From assembly GCA_033032175.1 (NCBI GenBank), contig CM065312.1, forward strand, positions 7,502,001-7,566,000: a DNA stretch of 64,000 bases. Direction: 5' to 3'. The translations under genes were made by a program, and so were the position numbers. This DNA is from Saturnia japonica (lineage: Eukaryota; Arthropoda; Insecta; Lepidoptera; Saturniidae). The notes under the pieces are model-generated. The model was not told the DNA's origin, ran no database searches, and was given only the letters and a program-made list of their open reading frames with translations. Positions 12,701 to 23,514 of this stretch are shown piece after piece (position 1 is the first letter of the stretch; each line of letters starts with the position of its first letter).

Positions 12701-13735
12701 GAGTAATAATACTACCAGAACAAAACGCATCGTATAGTAGTTGCCATTTATCATACAGCTTGTAAATCATCACCTGTTTGAGACATTGAGTTATATTTTT
12801 ACTGAATTTAGCTAGTGTAATTTTGTTTATTTCAACACATGAGCATTTAACTCTACATTTAAGGGTTATGCAGTAAATCTAGACTTAACTGTCTATAAAG
12901 TCATTATATTTTCTTCACAAGCTGATTTTTTGATTATTTGCATCTAAAGAACCATCTTTAGTGATGCTAAGAGCTTTTTCTAAAGTATTTTTTGGCCTTC
13001 ATTTCAAGGTTTAAACAGACTATTAAAGTTTGCATTTAGGGATACTTTTGCTGTAAAGTTTACTATATTTCTGTAGAATTTTTGAAATGATTTCACAATA
13101 ACATAGGTTTGCACTTTCTAGTTACTGATTACTAAACTAGTCTCAAATATTATAACTCGCAATAGTAATAGTAATATTCTGTAAAAATATGACTAACGTG
13201 ATGCTTCATTTCCCCAAGCTTAACTTCCATGCCGGCGTATTCATATGAACCAAGTTTTACGTTCGCATACTGAAAAGGTATGTGGAAAATAGCAATCATA
13301 ACATAATAAACATAAGCAATAATATTTTTTAATTCTTCCATTTAAACATGATACTAATTAAATCATAATAAATAAATAAATAGGTTTGTGTCATCGGTTG
13401 TACGGAATTTTTCTATCTGAATATGTCGCACACATGACGAAAAAAGTATCAAGTCCATATTTTGCTTGTATACCGTGCCATATAACTGGTTGTAGTTTTT
13501 GTGAAAATACACATGTAATTTTGTTGTTATTATATATTTTCGATTTCCACATGGAAGGATACAATCCTAATAAAACAACAATATTTTTTGGTTTAAACAC
13601 ATTATTATACTATAGCACTTTGAAAGAAAACATTACCTTTTCAAGTGTTACATCCTCGGATGTCTTATTAATTGTAATAACAAATCCAGGACAAAAGTAA
13701 AAAAGAAATATAACGAATGCTTTAAAGAAAAACAC
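6708..13735 (-). CDS. secreted serine protease homolog (catalytic Ser replaced by Gln), eight exons
   Basis: The exons, in order, are 13735-13637, 13566-13474, 13269-13198, 12773-12652, 11706-11550, 10342-10232, 7805-7674 and 6983-6708. All junctions are GT-AG and keep frame, giving about 353 residues. Exon 1 encodes a signal-like hydrophobic stretch (FFFKAFVIFLFYF) and exon 2 a short segment with CILPC. The usual IVGG activation sequence reads EYAG (about residue 74). His is present (FCSGSII then SSSHCF, residue 121) and Asp is present (AFDLAVL, residue 177), but the Ser loop reads ETQGGG instead of GDSGGP, putting Gln at about 265. The protein should therefore be a non-catalytic homolog, of the kind often used as cofactors in insect clotting or melanisation; that role is inference. 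No ATG opens exon 1: a GTG sits where it is expected (13735), so the start may be lost or lie in an unseen exon. The C-terminus is hydrophobic. Introns hold the LTR at 7871 and a mariner. Confidence 0.82.
7871..8360 (+). mobile_element. solo LTR carrying a LINE 3' tail
   Basis: It starts with TGTAGCGACATC, as do the LTRs at 22932-22941 and 23505-23514 on the other strand. It shares with them the block CATCGCGATATTAAAATTAA and the closing part (CGCCAGACA, GGTCGGAGGATCCTCC, then CTTTTCTATGG). In between (7983-8290) lies a jockey-like LINE 3' end. It is in an intron of the protease homolog, 65 bases upstream of the exon at 7805-7674. The 3' limit is uncertain by a few bases. Confidence 0.75.
7983..8290 (+). 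mobile_element. 3' fragment of the jockey-like LINE with poly(A)
   Basis: It matches 44981-45288 almost throughout, including the CTCCCAGGAGG hairpin region and TGCCCTCTGCGCTCGCCCCC, and ends in ten A. It is flanked by ACAACCATT (7974-7982) and ACAACCGTT (8290-8298), a target duplication inside the LTR. Confidence 0.85.
8644..8956 (+). repeat. SINE, copy 1 (tRNA-like head)
   Basis: This is a full-length copy of a SINE family seen at least six times here. Its head contains a box-B-like GAATTCGAATCC. The body has the shared blocks GTGATGAAACCATAGCATGG and CTGTCGCCAAACACC, and the tail reads GAAATTGTGGTGAAACGC. There is no coding capacity, and the open frame on the opposite strand is a shadow. 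Confidence 0.7.
9004..9907 (+). mobile_element. mariner-type transposon remnant
   Basis: Terminal inverted repeats of about 30 bases are present: TTAGGTCCTTACATAAGAAA at the left and, reverse-complemented, TTAGATCCTTACATATGAAA at the right. Each is flanked by TA (9002-9003 and 9908-9909), the Tc1/mariner target duplication. The interior (9240-9830) is a decayed transposase with recognisable ENTLRYWSQ, and a late PPYSPDISPTDYHFF stretch carrying the last catalytic Asp region. Stops and frame changes break the frame, and at 904 bases it is shorter than a usual 1.3-kb mariner. It is inserted within an older RTE-like repeat (8962-9003 and 9910-10195). Confidence 0.85.
10012..10195 (+). repeat. 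dispersed retroposon tail, same family as 5459-5655
   Basis: It shares TCGTATATACTTTCATATGC and flanking blocks with 5459-5655. It is probably the downstream part of the repeat split by the mariner at 9004-9907, and it stops about 40 bases before the donor side of the protease homolog exon at 10232-10342. Confidence 0.55.
10900..10998 (+). repeat. SINE fragment, copy 2
   Basis: This is an internal piece of the SINE family, with GTGATGAAACCATAGCATGG and CTGTCGCCAAACACCAACAG. The tRNA-like head and tail are missing. It lies in the intron between the protease homolog exons at 11550 and 10342. Confidence 0.6.
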
Positions 13736-14362
13736 TTTTAGTTACTTGACATAACCTTATACAAAAATACAAAATCTGCAGTTATAATTACTTTCATAAT
13801 GTACTAATTATTATGATTTTAGGAATTACACATCTTAGATAATCGGTAAATAAGTTTGCCAGAACACACCACTGACAGACCTAGAAAGAGACATTGACGT
13901 ATTAGCGTTAAAAATAGTTGTCAAGAAGAGTATATAACAAAGAAGAAACTTTAACCTAATTCTTGTGGCTACACTGACTTAAAAATACGAAGTGATGTTG
14001 TAAAGTAAGCTGTCGTTTACCGATTTGAAATTACCTCCACTTAATAACATCAAAAATATCTTGGTTATTTTACATTATATCTTCTTTGGAATAGAAGTAT
14101 GTAGTTTTTTTATTTAGTTAATAGTTTTTATTTTCTATGGAAATTATGCTAATTTTGTAGAACTTGGATATGTTCCCATGAGGCTGGCATACACAAACTG
14201 TAAAAGCCTCATAAATAAACACAAAAAAAATGGGTACTATGTCTATTGAATTGGTAATTAAACTTTCGTATTATTTTGCTTTTAAATACGTTATCGATTG
14301 TATAAATATTATCAGAACCACTAAAATTAAAGGCACTTTGATGTTTGATCCGCTGTCCTCTG

Positions 14363-17300
14363 TTATTCTTCATCTGATATGTCTTTATTATTCCTACCCC
14401 AAAGATCAGTGCCGTCTCCTGTTCTTTTGGCTCTAGCTTTAACAATATTTTCTGGAACTGTTCTTAAGTCATAAGCCCAACCGATGCAAGCGAAGAAGTC
14501 AATGAATTTAGTTGAAAGATTCAAATAATTATTGCCCAGTTCTGCTGCACGGTAATCCATTGGAAAAGTGTGGTGGTAATTATGGAAGCCTTCTCCAAAA
14601 GTAAAGATAGTAGTAAAAATATTTTGTGTAGGCTGTATGCTTTTATTGTAGGGTTTGTAACCCCATATATGTGCAGCACTGTTCACCAAAAATGTGGCAT
14701 TCAAGTTAAAAGCGTATCTTAAAATTGTTGTATGCCATGAATTATTTAAAGATTCTACCCAAAAATATAACGGAACAATAGTTGGTAAGATGAAAGTGAT
14801 GGTTGCGATCAGTGGTACTGCATATCTGAAAACAAAAATTGTAATGATTTATATGCAGTAAGAAAACTATAATATATTAACGTGTAATGCTATTGCTTCT
14901 CTTCGCTTTGCTTTCGCTTTATTGAATAGCCCTTATGGATCAGTGAATGTACGTGTATATGAAAGTAGCTCTTGGTTTCATATTCTTATATTACCATGTC
15001 GATGGCAAATATTAATTAATACATATTTCATATCTCTATGGTCGCTGATGTACATGATAAACTTACGATCAATGCAGTTTCTTGTAATAAGATATTCAGA
15101 AGACTGATTTGCCTAGGACAATAAAATAAGTTCTTCTTTACAAAATCTTATTCATTCTAAATAAATTACAAATTTTTTTAGTATTAGCTATATACTATTT
15201 TAATATATTTAAGTTTGATTCGTGATCTTCATTTTTAAATAAAGGCCTTGATCCTTGATGCCTTAAGGTCTGTATGTGATAACGCAATTAAGACGAGGTG
15301 CTATTGAAAACAAACAAAAATCTAATTAAAAATAAGACTTACTTCTTCTGAAATCTTAATACCGGATTGCTATATATGTCTGACATGTCAATTTCTTTAT
15401 TTCGTTTCCTTACTTCAGGATGTTTCCTCACCAGTAACCAACCCACGTGCGAGAAAAAAAACCCTCGAGATGCATTATGCGGGTCTGCGTCAGTATCCGT
15501 GAACTTATGGTGCATGCGGTGATCTCTCACCCAAGTCATCGCGGTGTTTTGAAACGCCAGTGTATTAAATATCATCAAAATAATTTGCAATGGAAGTTTT
15601 GCTTTGAAACATTTATGGGTCCAAAGTCGATGAGCTCCCACTGTTATTCCGAGTTGACTTGCAATGAATAAAATTATATCTGAAATAAATATGTTTATTA
15701 TTTTTTATATGTAACTAGCTAGTACCCGCGACTTCGTCTGCGTATTATTGGATATACACAGACTGATCTCAGAACACGCCAAACCAAAAGAAAATCATAG
15801 ATGGGTTTGTGACTATGTGTATGGTAGACGCAATCCCTACCACCCCGATATATTACTGCATATGTACCAGCTGATTTCGGAACACGACAAAGCAAAAAAA
15901 TCTTATATGGGTATTATATTTGTAGAACAACAGTGGTTAAGTTATTATTTTACAAGGGTAAAAAGTATCCTATGTGTTATTCTAGGTTATAGACTATCTG
16001 TGTGCTAAATTTCATTGAAATCAGTTTAGCCGTTTTTGCTTGATTGAGTAACAAACAAACAAAGTTTCACATTTATTATATTAGTATGATTTATAGGTTA
16101 GCACTTGACTACAATATTGATGTTGTCGAAGAAGCTAACAAAGTCTGAAGTAGGAACTTACTTCCTTTTTTGGTTCTTCCTAGTTTAGTGATGTTGTGGC
16201 CCAAGGTGGTAACACTCTAAGCCTAGTGGAGGACTGGCTCCCAGAAAGCACCTATAGGTGCTTAATGACTGATTAGAGAATGGCCTACCACCAAGCTATG
16301 ATTTCATCACGATATTTTCCTTCATCGAAAGCTCAGGATCATTGTAGGGATTCGTACTGACGTCAATCAACGTCGTGTACATTCGAGCGATTATTGCTTC
16401 AAAAACTATCTGCTTAAATGTATTGATAAGTGCACTAAAAACGCTCTACTGCAATGATTCGGTTGCAACACGATGTTTTCCTTTACCGGCAGCTATTAAG
16501 AATTGTTGGAGGATTCGAAACCAGAAAGTGACGTCCGAGCATGCTGGTGCGGATCTACTATCGTTGAAGTGAACTATCATTGGAACGAAGGCGTTAGAAA
16601 TAGCATAAAGAATAAAAATCATACATATTGTTCATGAAGTAACTCTTTTAGTTTCTTGCAGCTAATTTATTTATTTATTTCATAGACACACATATAATAT
16701 TAACAGATAAATCAAAACATGTTACATGCTTATACAATTATAAAATTGCTAGTTTAAACTAGCCACTAATATTTCCGCAAGTCTTTGAGTTTCATCAGAC
16801 TATCACTGAAAATATCACTTTCCTGAGACAGAAGATTCACTGTGCGTATGCCTCTTGGAATTGGAGCATTTGCTAATAAGTTAGTGCGCACTCGCGGCTA
16901 GCACAGCGCGCAGGTTTGCGTCACTTCATAATATAATCGTAATGTTAATATCGTTTACATAATTTGTATCTTTAAATTTGATACTGAATTTAATAAAGTA
17001 ATATCTGTTGTTAGTGACCAATGAAATATTGTCCGTTATGTCATTTTTGGGTTGTGTAACAATTTTTTTTTTAATTATTATTATTGCTTGGTAGGACAAT
17101 AATATCTGTTTCTGACTGGATCGCGACCCCCATACACCAGATGTAAAAGCCACTATAGTAGCATGCTGGGCGTGTCGCGTTTCGAGAGCAGTTCGTGTAG
17201 GTATATCCAATAGTGATCAAGCGGGTTGGTAACGATGTGTACCCGACTGGTTCGCAACCACAATGCACTTAGTGATGAGCCCACAGAGATCCAGATAAGC

Positions 17301-17766
17301 CCTGCACACTTCACAGTGACACTAATTTAGTTTGCCAAATATTCCACTTTTAGCGAATACACATTACACTACCTTATACTTGCCTTTGATGACTATGATA
17401 TGCGAGACACTAAACGATGTAATTTTTCCCTATAACACAGTCTGTCTTTGGCTTTGGGTATATCAATAGCTAAACATTTTTGAGTAAGCATGTAAAAACA
17501 GGCAAGTGTTCATCGGTCCCTACGCAGTAGCGCCCATATTTGCATCAGGCTTATGAAATATACTTACTGAACAATGTAGTCATCCATTTAGTTGAAGTAA
17601 AACATAAATATAATCCGTAAAGTCCGGCTACATGCCAATAGCCAAATGTTAATAAATTCAGATATACAATCTTATGTTGTCTTCGATCCGCTTGCGGCGG
17701 TATAAATTTCTGAATAGATTCCTCGGTTATAATTGGTGCATCTTCTATTTTAGTATTTGAGGCCAT
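14363..17766 (-). CDS. acyl-CoA desaturase (fatty-acid delta desaturase), three exons
   Basis: This is a membrane di-iron enzyme of the endoplasmic reticulum that introduces a double bond into fatty acyl-CoA. The exons are 17766-17568, 15679-15343 and 14825-14363; phases join exactly and give 332 residues. All three His boxes are present: HRLWTH (83-88), HRMHH (120-124) and HNYHH (260-264), plus NSAAHIWGYKPYN, the fourth conserved region. Hydrophobic stretches flank them (IVYLNLLTFGYWHVAG, IILFIASQLGIT, IILMIFNTLAF, LIATITFILPTIVPLYFW). The length is close to insect delta-9/delta-11 enzymes. Substrate and double-bond position cannot be told from sequence alone; insect relatives serve membrane lipid or pheromone synthesis. 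The first intron contains an RTE-like repeat, a SINE and a LINE tail. Exon 1 belongs to a duplicated block, and a second copy lies at 20266-20464. Confidence 0.93.
15715..16092 (+). repeat. RTE-like retroposon in desaturase intron 1
   Basis: The segment starts with CTAGTACCCGCGACTTCGTC and ends with a segment typical of such tails (CATTGAAATCAGTTTAGCCG). It contains two imperfect tandem units, visible as LISEHAKPK and LISEHDKAK in the plus frame. The head resembles 8968-8990. Class assignment is by general resemblance. Confidence 0.5.
16184..16362 (-). repeat. SINE, copy 3 (partial)
   Basis: This is a minus-strand copy of the SINE family with shared blocks reading, on the plus strand, GTGGAGGACTGGCTCCC and CTATGATTTCATCACGAT. 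It has several internal changes and a shortened centre. Confidence 0.55.
16668..16925 (-). mobile_element. LINE 3' end (RT C-terminus and tail)
   Basis: On the minus strand the segment reads ALTNLLANAPIPRGIRTVNL and then LSQESDIFSDSLMKLKDL before a stop, the usual end of a CR1/jockey-type reverse transcriptase. It is followed by about 80 bases and a repeated AAAT tail (16668-16682). Only this 5'-truncated end is present. Confidence 0.5.
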
Positions 17767-19817
17767 AACTGGCTTTTTGTGTAACTATATTACCTAAAAT
17801 ACACAACATAATATCTAAGTATTTTGTAATATACCTATATAATTTGCTTGCACATTCTAAATCCCTTTGTGTTATCACCTCAAAATAATGAATTATGTAT
17901 CATTTAGTTCCTCATAATGGTTACACAAAATATTTATTTATTATGGGTCACCCACCAAAATACCGCATTCGCCATTTATTAACAAAAACTATACTAATAT
18001 CAAAATTAAAATGTCAGATAAATTTAAAGGTGATCACGGCATGTTCGAAAAACCAAACTTAAAAAATAAATGTAACTTTTATATAGACAACAAAGGTGGC
18101 AAACAACCTAACGGCCCGCCTGGTGGTAAACGGCTGCCGTATCCTATGGACACTTATAATACCATAGGTATTACCAACGCGTTGCCAACCTTGGACCTCC
18201 TTACCCCAAGGAGCTCTAGAAACTCTATTCACTGCAGGAACACAATATAAGGTTTTTAGGCTGTGATCTTTTGTAGGATGGAGGTATTCCGCCAGTCAGA
18301 CTGCCCCGAGTAGAGAGAGAGAAATCATCAAAGAAATTTTCATGGGTACCTTTCTTTGAATCCCTCTTCCCCGGAGAGCTCGGATATATACATTTAAAAA
18401 TAACAAAAATAAAACAAACTAAAAACAGAGAAACATGTTCAAACTGTGCTCCGGGGATAAGAGATTTATATTCGATTTGTAATATTATATAATGTTTCAT
18501 GGTTAGTATATAAATATTTGGGTGACCGAACTATGCTCAGTATTTAAATAAAAGAAAAATATCTATCTAGATAAACTTGTAATGCAAAACACTATCTAAA
18601 TACAAAGTTTCATCGAAATCGTTGGAGCCGTTACCGAGAAACCAATTACATTATATAATATACAAGAATTGCTCAAATAATATAATAAGATATATACGTA
18701 CTGTGTTGCTTTTCTGTCCGAGGAAATCAACTGACTGAAAATATCTTTTTCCGTCATATTACTTTTATCGTAGTAATCGCTTAAACCTAATGACGTCTTA
18801 TACATTAAAAAAAACGGTTGCAAAATAGTAGATTACACAACAAATGAAAAAAGAGGGAATTTAATTCGAGGGATATAAGGCCCGAGATTAAATTTTTTTA
18901 ACGAGTTATTTACTTTACTTTTTACCATTGACTGCGAGAAAACATCTTAGGCGGTTATACTTTTGGTTTGTCACGTTTAGAGATCAGTCAATGTAAATGC
19001 GGTAATGAAACGGGTTATATAAATAAAGAAAGAAAATAAATTTATTGCCTTGAAAATACGGGCAAACAGCTTTTACAGAGAAAGTTAACATTTAAAACAA
19101 ATTAAAGAAAATAAACGTTAAGATAAAGATGATAAAGATCGCGACCACCATACACATACACAATAAACCCATCAATGATTTTTATATTTCAAGAAGTGGC
19201 ACTTCCATCACGTATACATACAATATTTATATACATACATATTATAATTTATACAATTAGTGCTTGTTCTAAATTTAAAACGTTTTTGTTCTCTTTTGAG
19301 TAAAAGAGTGTTTTTTCTCCTCCGGGATGAAAAGTTCACTTTTAGTCCCTGTCACGCGGGAGAAAAGTACCCGATTCTCTCCCGGTGATATGGCAAATGT
19401 GCGCATGCGCGTACTTTACTTTATCTCCCGGTAACCTAGCAACTGCGTGTTTATATATATAATATATCCCCATCCGCGCGGGCGTGAATGTCCTACTTTT
19501 CTCCCTCGGTAAGTAATATACTATTTTTAAAAGAGAGTAAAAGGCAATTTTTACCATTGTTCATAATTATTATTCAGCAACTACTAGATAACAGTGGAAG
19601 GTCAACTTTATTTAATTATTCATTATTAAGAGATGTCTATACATCTAAATCTCCATAATGATCCCAAAGCTATAAACTGTATCTATATTAATAAATTAAC
19701 TTTAATATTTTTCCGAAATTTCCCGATAGGCACACTATATGAACGATACTGATCACGAATATACCATTAAAACGGCATGACCGATTGTTATTAAATTTGG
19801 TACACGAGATGCTTATT
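17122..19817. repeat. tandem segmental duplication, proximal copy
   Basis: This block of about 2.7 kb recurs next to itself at 19818-22515 with very few differences: single-base changes, a 4-base difference in an AG run near 18314, and one TA unit near 19455. It starts at CGCGACCCCCATACACCAGA and ends at GGTACACGAGATGCTTATTT. It includes desaturase exon 1 and its upstream DNA. The near identity means a recent duplication or two haplotypes joined in assembly. Confidence 0.93.
18114..18330 (+). repeat. dispersed repeat family B in the duplicated block
   Basis: It shares an order of blocks with 51419-51610 (plus) and 31549-31720 (minus): CGCCTGGTGGTAAACGGCTG, then CTTACCCCAAGGAGCTCTAG, then GGAGGTATTCCGCCAGTC. 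The small open frame at 18011-18250 runs into this repeat and so is probably not a gene. The matching copy in the second block is at 20812-21022. Confidence 0.65.
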
Positions 19818-22515
19818 TCGCGACCCCCATACACCAGATGTAAAAGCCACTATAGTAGCATGCTGGGGCGTGTCGCGTTTCGAGAGCAGTTCGTGTAGGT
19901 ATATCCAATAGTGATCAAGCGGGTTGGTAACGATATGTACCCGACTGGTTCGCAACCACAATGCACTTAGTGATGAGCCCACAGAGATCCAGATAAGCCC
20001 TGCACACTTCACAGTGACACTAATTTAGTTTGCCAAATATTCCACTTTTAGCGAATACACATTACACTACCTTATACTTGCCTTTGATGACTATGATATG
20101 CGAGACACTAAACGATGTAATTTTTCCCTATAACACAGTCTGTCTTTGGCTTTGGGTATATCAATAGCTAAACATTTTTGAGTAAGCATGTAAAAACAGG
20201 CAAGTGTTCATCGGTCCCTACGCAGTAGCGCCCATATTTGCATCAGGCTTATGAAATATACTTACTGAACAATATAGTCATCCATTTAGTTGAAGTAAAA
20301 CATAAATATAATCCGTAAAGTCCGGCTACATGCCAATAGCCAAATGTTAATAAATTCAAATATACAATCTTATGTTGTCTTCGATCCGCTTGCGGCGGTA
20401 TAAATTTCTGAATAGATTCCTCGGTTATAATTGGTGCATCTTCTATTTTAGTATTTGAGGCCATAACTGGCTTTTTGTGTAACTATATTACCTAAAATAC
20501 ACAACATAATATCTAAGTATTTTGTAATATACCTATATAATTTGCTTGCACATTCTAAATCCCTGTGTGTTATCACCTCAAAATAATGAATTATGTATCA
20601 TTTAGTTCCTCATAATGTTTACACAATATATTTATTTATTATGGGTCACCCACCAAAATACCGCATTAGCCATTTATTAACAAAAACTATACTAATATCA
20701 AAATTAAAATGTCAGATAAATTTAAAGGTGATCACGGCATGTTCGAAAAACCAAACTTAAAAAATAAATGTAACTTTTATATAGACAACAAAGGTGGCAA
20801 ACAACCTAACGGCCCGCCTGGTGGTAAACGGCTGCCGTATCCTATGGACACTTATAATACCATAGGTATTACCAACGCGTTGCCAACCTTGGACCTCCTT
20901 ACCCCAAGGAGCTCTAGAAACTATATTCACTGCAGGAACACAATATAAGGTTTTTAGGCTGTGATCTTTTGTAGGGTGGAGGTATTCCGCCAGTCAGACT
21001 GCCCCGAGTAGAGAGAAATCATCAAAGAAATTTTCATGGGTACCTTTCTTTGAATCCCTCTTCCCCGGAGAGCTCGGATATATACGTTTAAAAATAACAA
21101 AAATAAAACAAACTAAAAACAGAGAAACATGTTCAAACTGTGCTCCGGGGATAAGAGATTTATATTCGATTTGTAATATTATATAATGTTTCATGGTTAG
21201 TATATAAATATTTGGGTGACCGAACTATGCTCAGTATTTAAATAAAAGAAAAATATCTATCTAGATAAACTTGTAATGCAAAACACTATCTAAATACAAA
21301 GTTTCATCGAAATCGTTGGAGCCGTTACCGAGAAACCAATTACATTATATAATATACAAGAATTTCTCAAATAATATAATAAGATATATACGTACTGTGT
21401 TGCTTTTCTGTCCGAGGAAATCAACTGACTGAAAATATCTTTTTCCGTCATATTACTTTTATCGTAGTAATCGCTTAAACCTAATGACGTCTTATACATT
21501 AAAAAAAACGGTTGCAAAATAGTAGATTACACAACAAATGAAAAAAGAGGGAATTTAATTCGAGGGATATAAGGCCCGAGATTAAATTTTTTTAACGAGT
21601 TATTTACTTTACTTTTTACCATTGACTGCGAGAAAACATCTTAGGCGGTTATACTTTTGGTTTGTCACGTTTAGAGATCAGTCAATGTAAATGCGGTAAT
21701 GAAACGGGTTATATAAATAAAGAAAGAAAATAAATTTATTGCCTTGAAAATACGGGCAAACAGCTTTTACAGAGAAAGTTAACATTTAAAACAAATTAAA
21801 GAAAATAAACGTTAAGATAAAGATGATAAAGATCGCGACCACCATACACATACACAATAAACCCATCAATGATTTTTATATTTCAAGAAGTGGCACTTCC
21901 ATCACGTATACATACAATATTTATATACATACATATTATAATTTATACAATTAGTGCTTGTTCTAAATTTAAAACGTTTTTGTTCTCTTTTGAGTAAAAG
22001 AGTGTTTTTTCTCCTCCGGGATGAAAAGTTCACTTTTAGTCCCTGTCACGCGGGAGAAAAGTACCCGATTCTCTCCCGGTGATATGGCAAATGTGCGCAT
22101 GCGCGTACTTTACTTTATCTCCCGGTAACCTAGCAACTGCGTGTTTATATATATATAATATATCCCCATCCGCGCGGGCGTGAATGTCCTACTTTTCTCC
22201 CTCGGTAAGTAATATACTATTTTTAAAAGAGAGTAAAAGGCAATTTTTACCATTGTTCATAATTATTATTCAGCAACTACTAGATAACAGTGGAAGGTCA
22301 ACTTTATTTAATTATTCATTATTAAGAGATGTCTATACATCTAAATCTCCATAATGATCCCAAAGCTATAAACTGTATCTATATTAATAAATTAACTTTA
22401 ATATTTTTCCGAAATTTCCCGATAGGCACACTATATGAACGATACTGATCACGAATATACCATTAAAACGGCATGACCGATTGTTATTAAATTTGGTACA
22501 CGAGATGCTTATTTC
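19818..22515. repeat. tandem segmental duplication, distal copy
   Basis: This is the second copy of the 17122-19817 block. It holds another desaturase exon 1 (20464-20266), another copy of repeat family B (20812-21022), and the same promoter-side DNA. The unit offset is 2695 bases at the left join. It ends just before the LTR element at 22536. Confidence 0.93.
20266..20464 (-). CDS. duplicate first exon of the acyl-CoA desaturase
   Basis: It is identical to exon 1 at 17766-17568 except for one replacement near the end (KWMTTLF becomes KWMTILF) and silent changes. It keeps the ATG, the MASNTKIEDAPIITEESIQK start and a strong donor (GTAAGTATATTTC). No second copy of exons 2 and 3 exists in the window, so it could serve only as an alternative, upstream first exon spliced to 15679, skipping the proximal copy. 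Otherwise it is a dead exon or an assembly duplicate. Confidence 0.8.
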
Positions 22516-22535
22516 ATCGGTCAATTGATAGTATG

Positions 22536-23514
22536 GGGGTAACCATTGAAAAAGGAGGATCCTCCGACCAAACGGGTGTTATGTCTGGGGGGCAGCTGCC
22601 CAACGGTTGTTTTTTTTAGAACTGACTACACTGTTAGCCTTAGGGGACCTGAAGCCGCTGCGGCATTTACAGCTTCACCGAACTTACCCAACGGTTGTTT
22701 TTTTTTTTTTTGAACTGACTACTCTGTTAGCCTTAGGGTCCCTATCCAAAAACAGAGCCGCTGCGGCTTTTACAGCTTCACCGGACCCAACGGTTGTCGT
22801 CGGGTTATTGTATATATACTCAATTGTTCGGTTAATTTTAATATCGCGATGTAGGATGCGTCGTATGTGACGAAATATATGTCTCTGTGTGGATGTGTCA
22901 GTTATGGCGAGGGTATATGTCGCTATACAGATGTCGCTACATCACTCTCCTCCGAGACTGGAGGTCGATAACAGGTTGATTCGTCCATACATCTTGTGAT
23001 GCTTGCCGGACCAGTGGAATGTTCCAGTGAGTCGGAACCAGATGCCGCATAGTTCACGGTGAGTCGGAACTGTCTGCGGTGAGTGCCCCAGTGATTCGGG
23101 GTGATGTTGCAAGAATTATCCCCAGTGAGTCGGAGTAGTGCAGTGCTGCGTAGTGGCTAGCTGCGTCGACCAGGAGAGAAGTGCGTCTCTGCTTGCTGAC
23201 CGGCAGAAGTGCAGCAGTGTGCTGTGCCAAGGTCGCTGAGAAGGCTTTGGGTGATGACCAGGAACGCGCGTCTGCTGCATGCTGGTGGTTAATCCGTGGA
23301 TGCTGGCTGGCTGTATGACTCGCTGCTCGCAAGCTTGAGGATGTGATGATGATGTCACAATGACGTAACTTTTTGCGAAGGCTGCGCTGACGTTCATGCT
23401 CGGGATCACCATATATGGCTAACCATTGAAAAGGGAGGAAGATCCTCCGACCCGACAGGTGTCATGTCTGGCGGGCAGCTGCCCAACGGTTGTTTTTTTA
23501 TCGATGTCGCTACA
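22536..23514 (-). mobile_element. LTR retrotransposon remnant with tRNA-Trp-like primer site
   Basis: Read on the minus strand: a short 5' LTR (23514-23412) beginning TGTAGCGACATCGAT; a primer binding site starting TGGTGATCCCGAGCATGAAC (23411-23392); about 470 bases of interior with no gag or pol; a purine tract (CGGAGGAGAGTGA); and a 3' LTR (22941 to about 22536) beginning TGTAGCGACATCTG. TGGTGAxCCCGA matches the 3' end of tRNA-Trp, which the Kabuki/CsRn1 lineage of Ty3/gypsy uses as primer; the lineage call is inference. The 5' LTR has lost its middle. The 3' LTR contains two LINE tails. The copy is non-autonomous or dead. Confidence 0.75.
22611..22785 (-). mobile_element. two tandem LINE 3' tails inside the 3' LTR
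   Basis: Two short 3' ends of the jockey-like LINE (22611-22686 and 22699-22785) follow one another. Each has a poly(A) run and the block CCGCAGCGGCT, and they are separated and flanked by the same 12-base sequence ACAACCGTTGGG (on the minus strand). Their 5' truncation points differ from the 7983-8290 fragment. Confidence 0.8.

Noticed and set aside
13386..13700. 104-codon plus-strand frame
   Set aside because: It lies opposite two protease-homolog exons with clean splice sites and matching phase. The plus frame shows no domain.
18011..18250. 79-codon plus-strand frame (also at 20709-20948)
   Set aside because: Its second half is dispersed repeat family B, and the duplicate copy is explained by the segmental duplication, not by selection.
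23054..23412. Two minus-strand frames in the LTR element interior
   Set aside because: They overlap the primer-binding site and contain no gag or pol motif; they appear to be chance frames in leader sequence.
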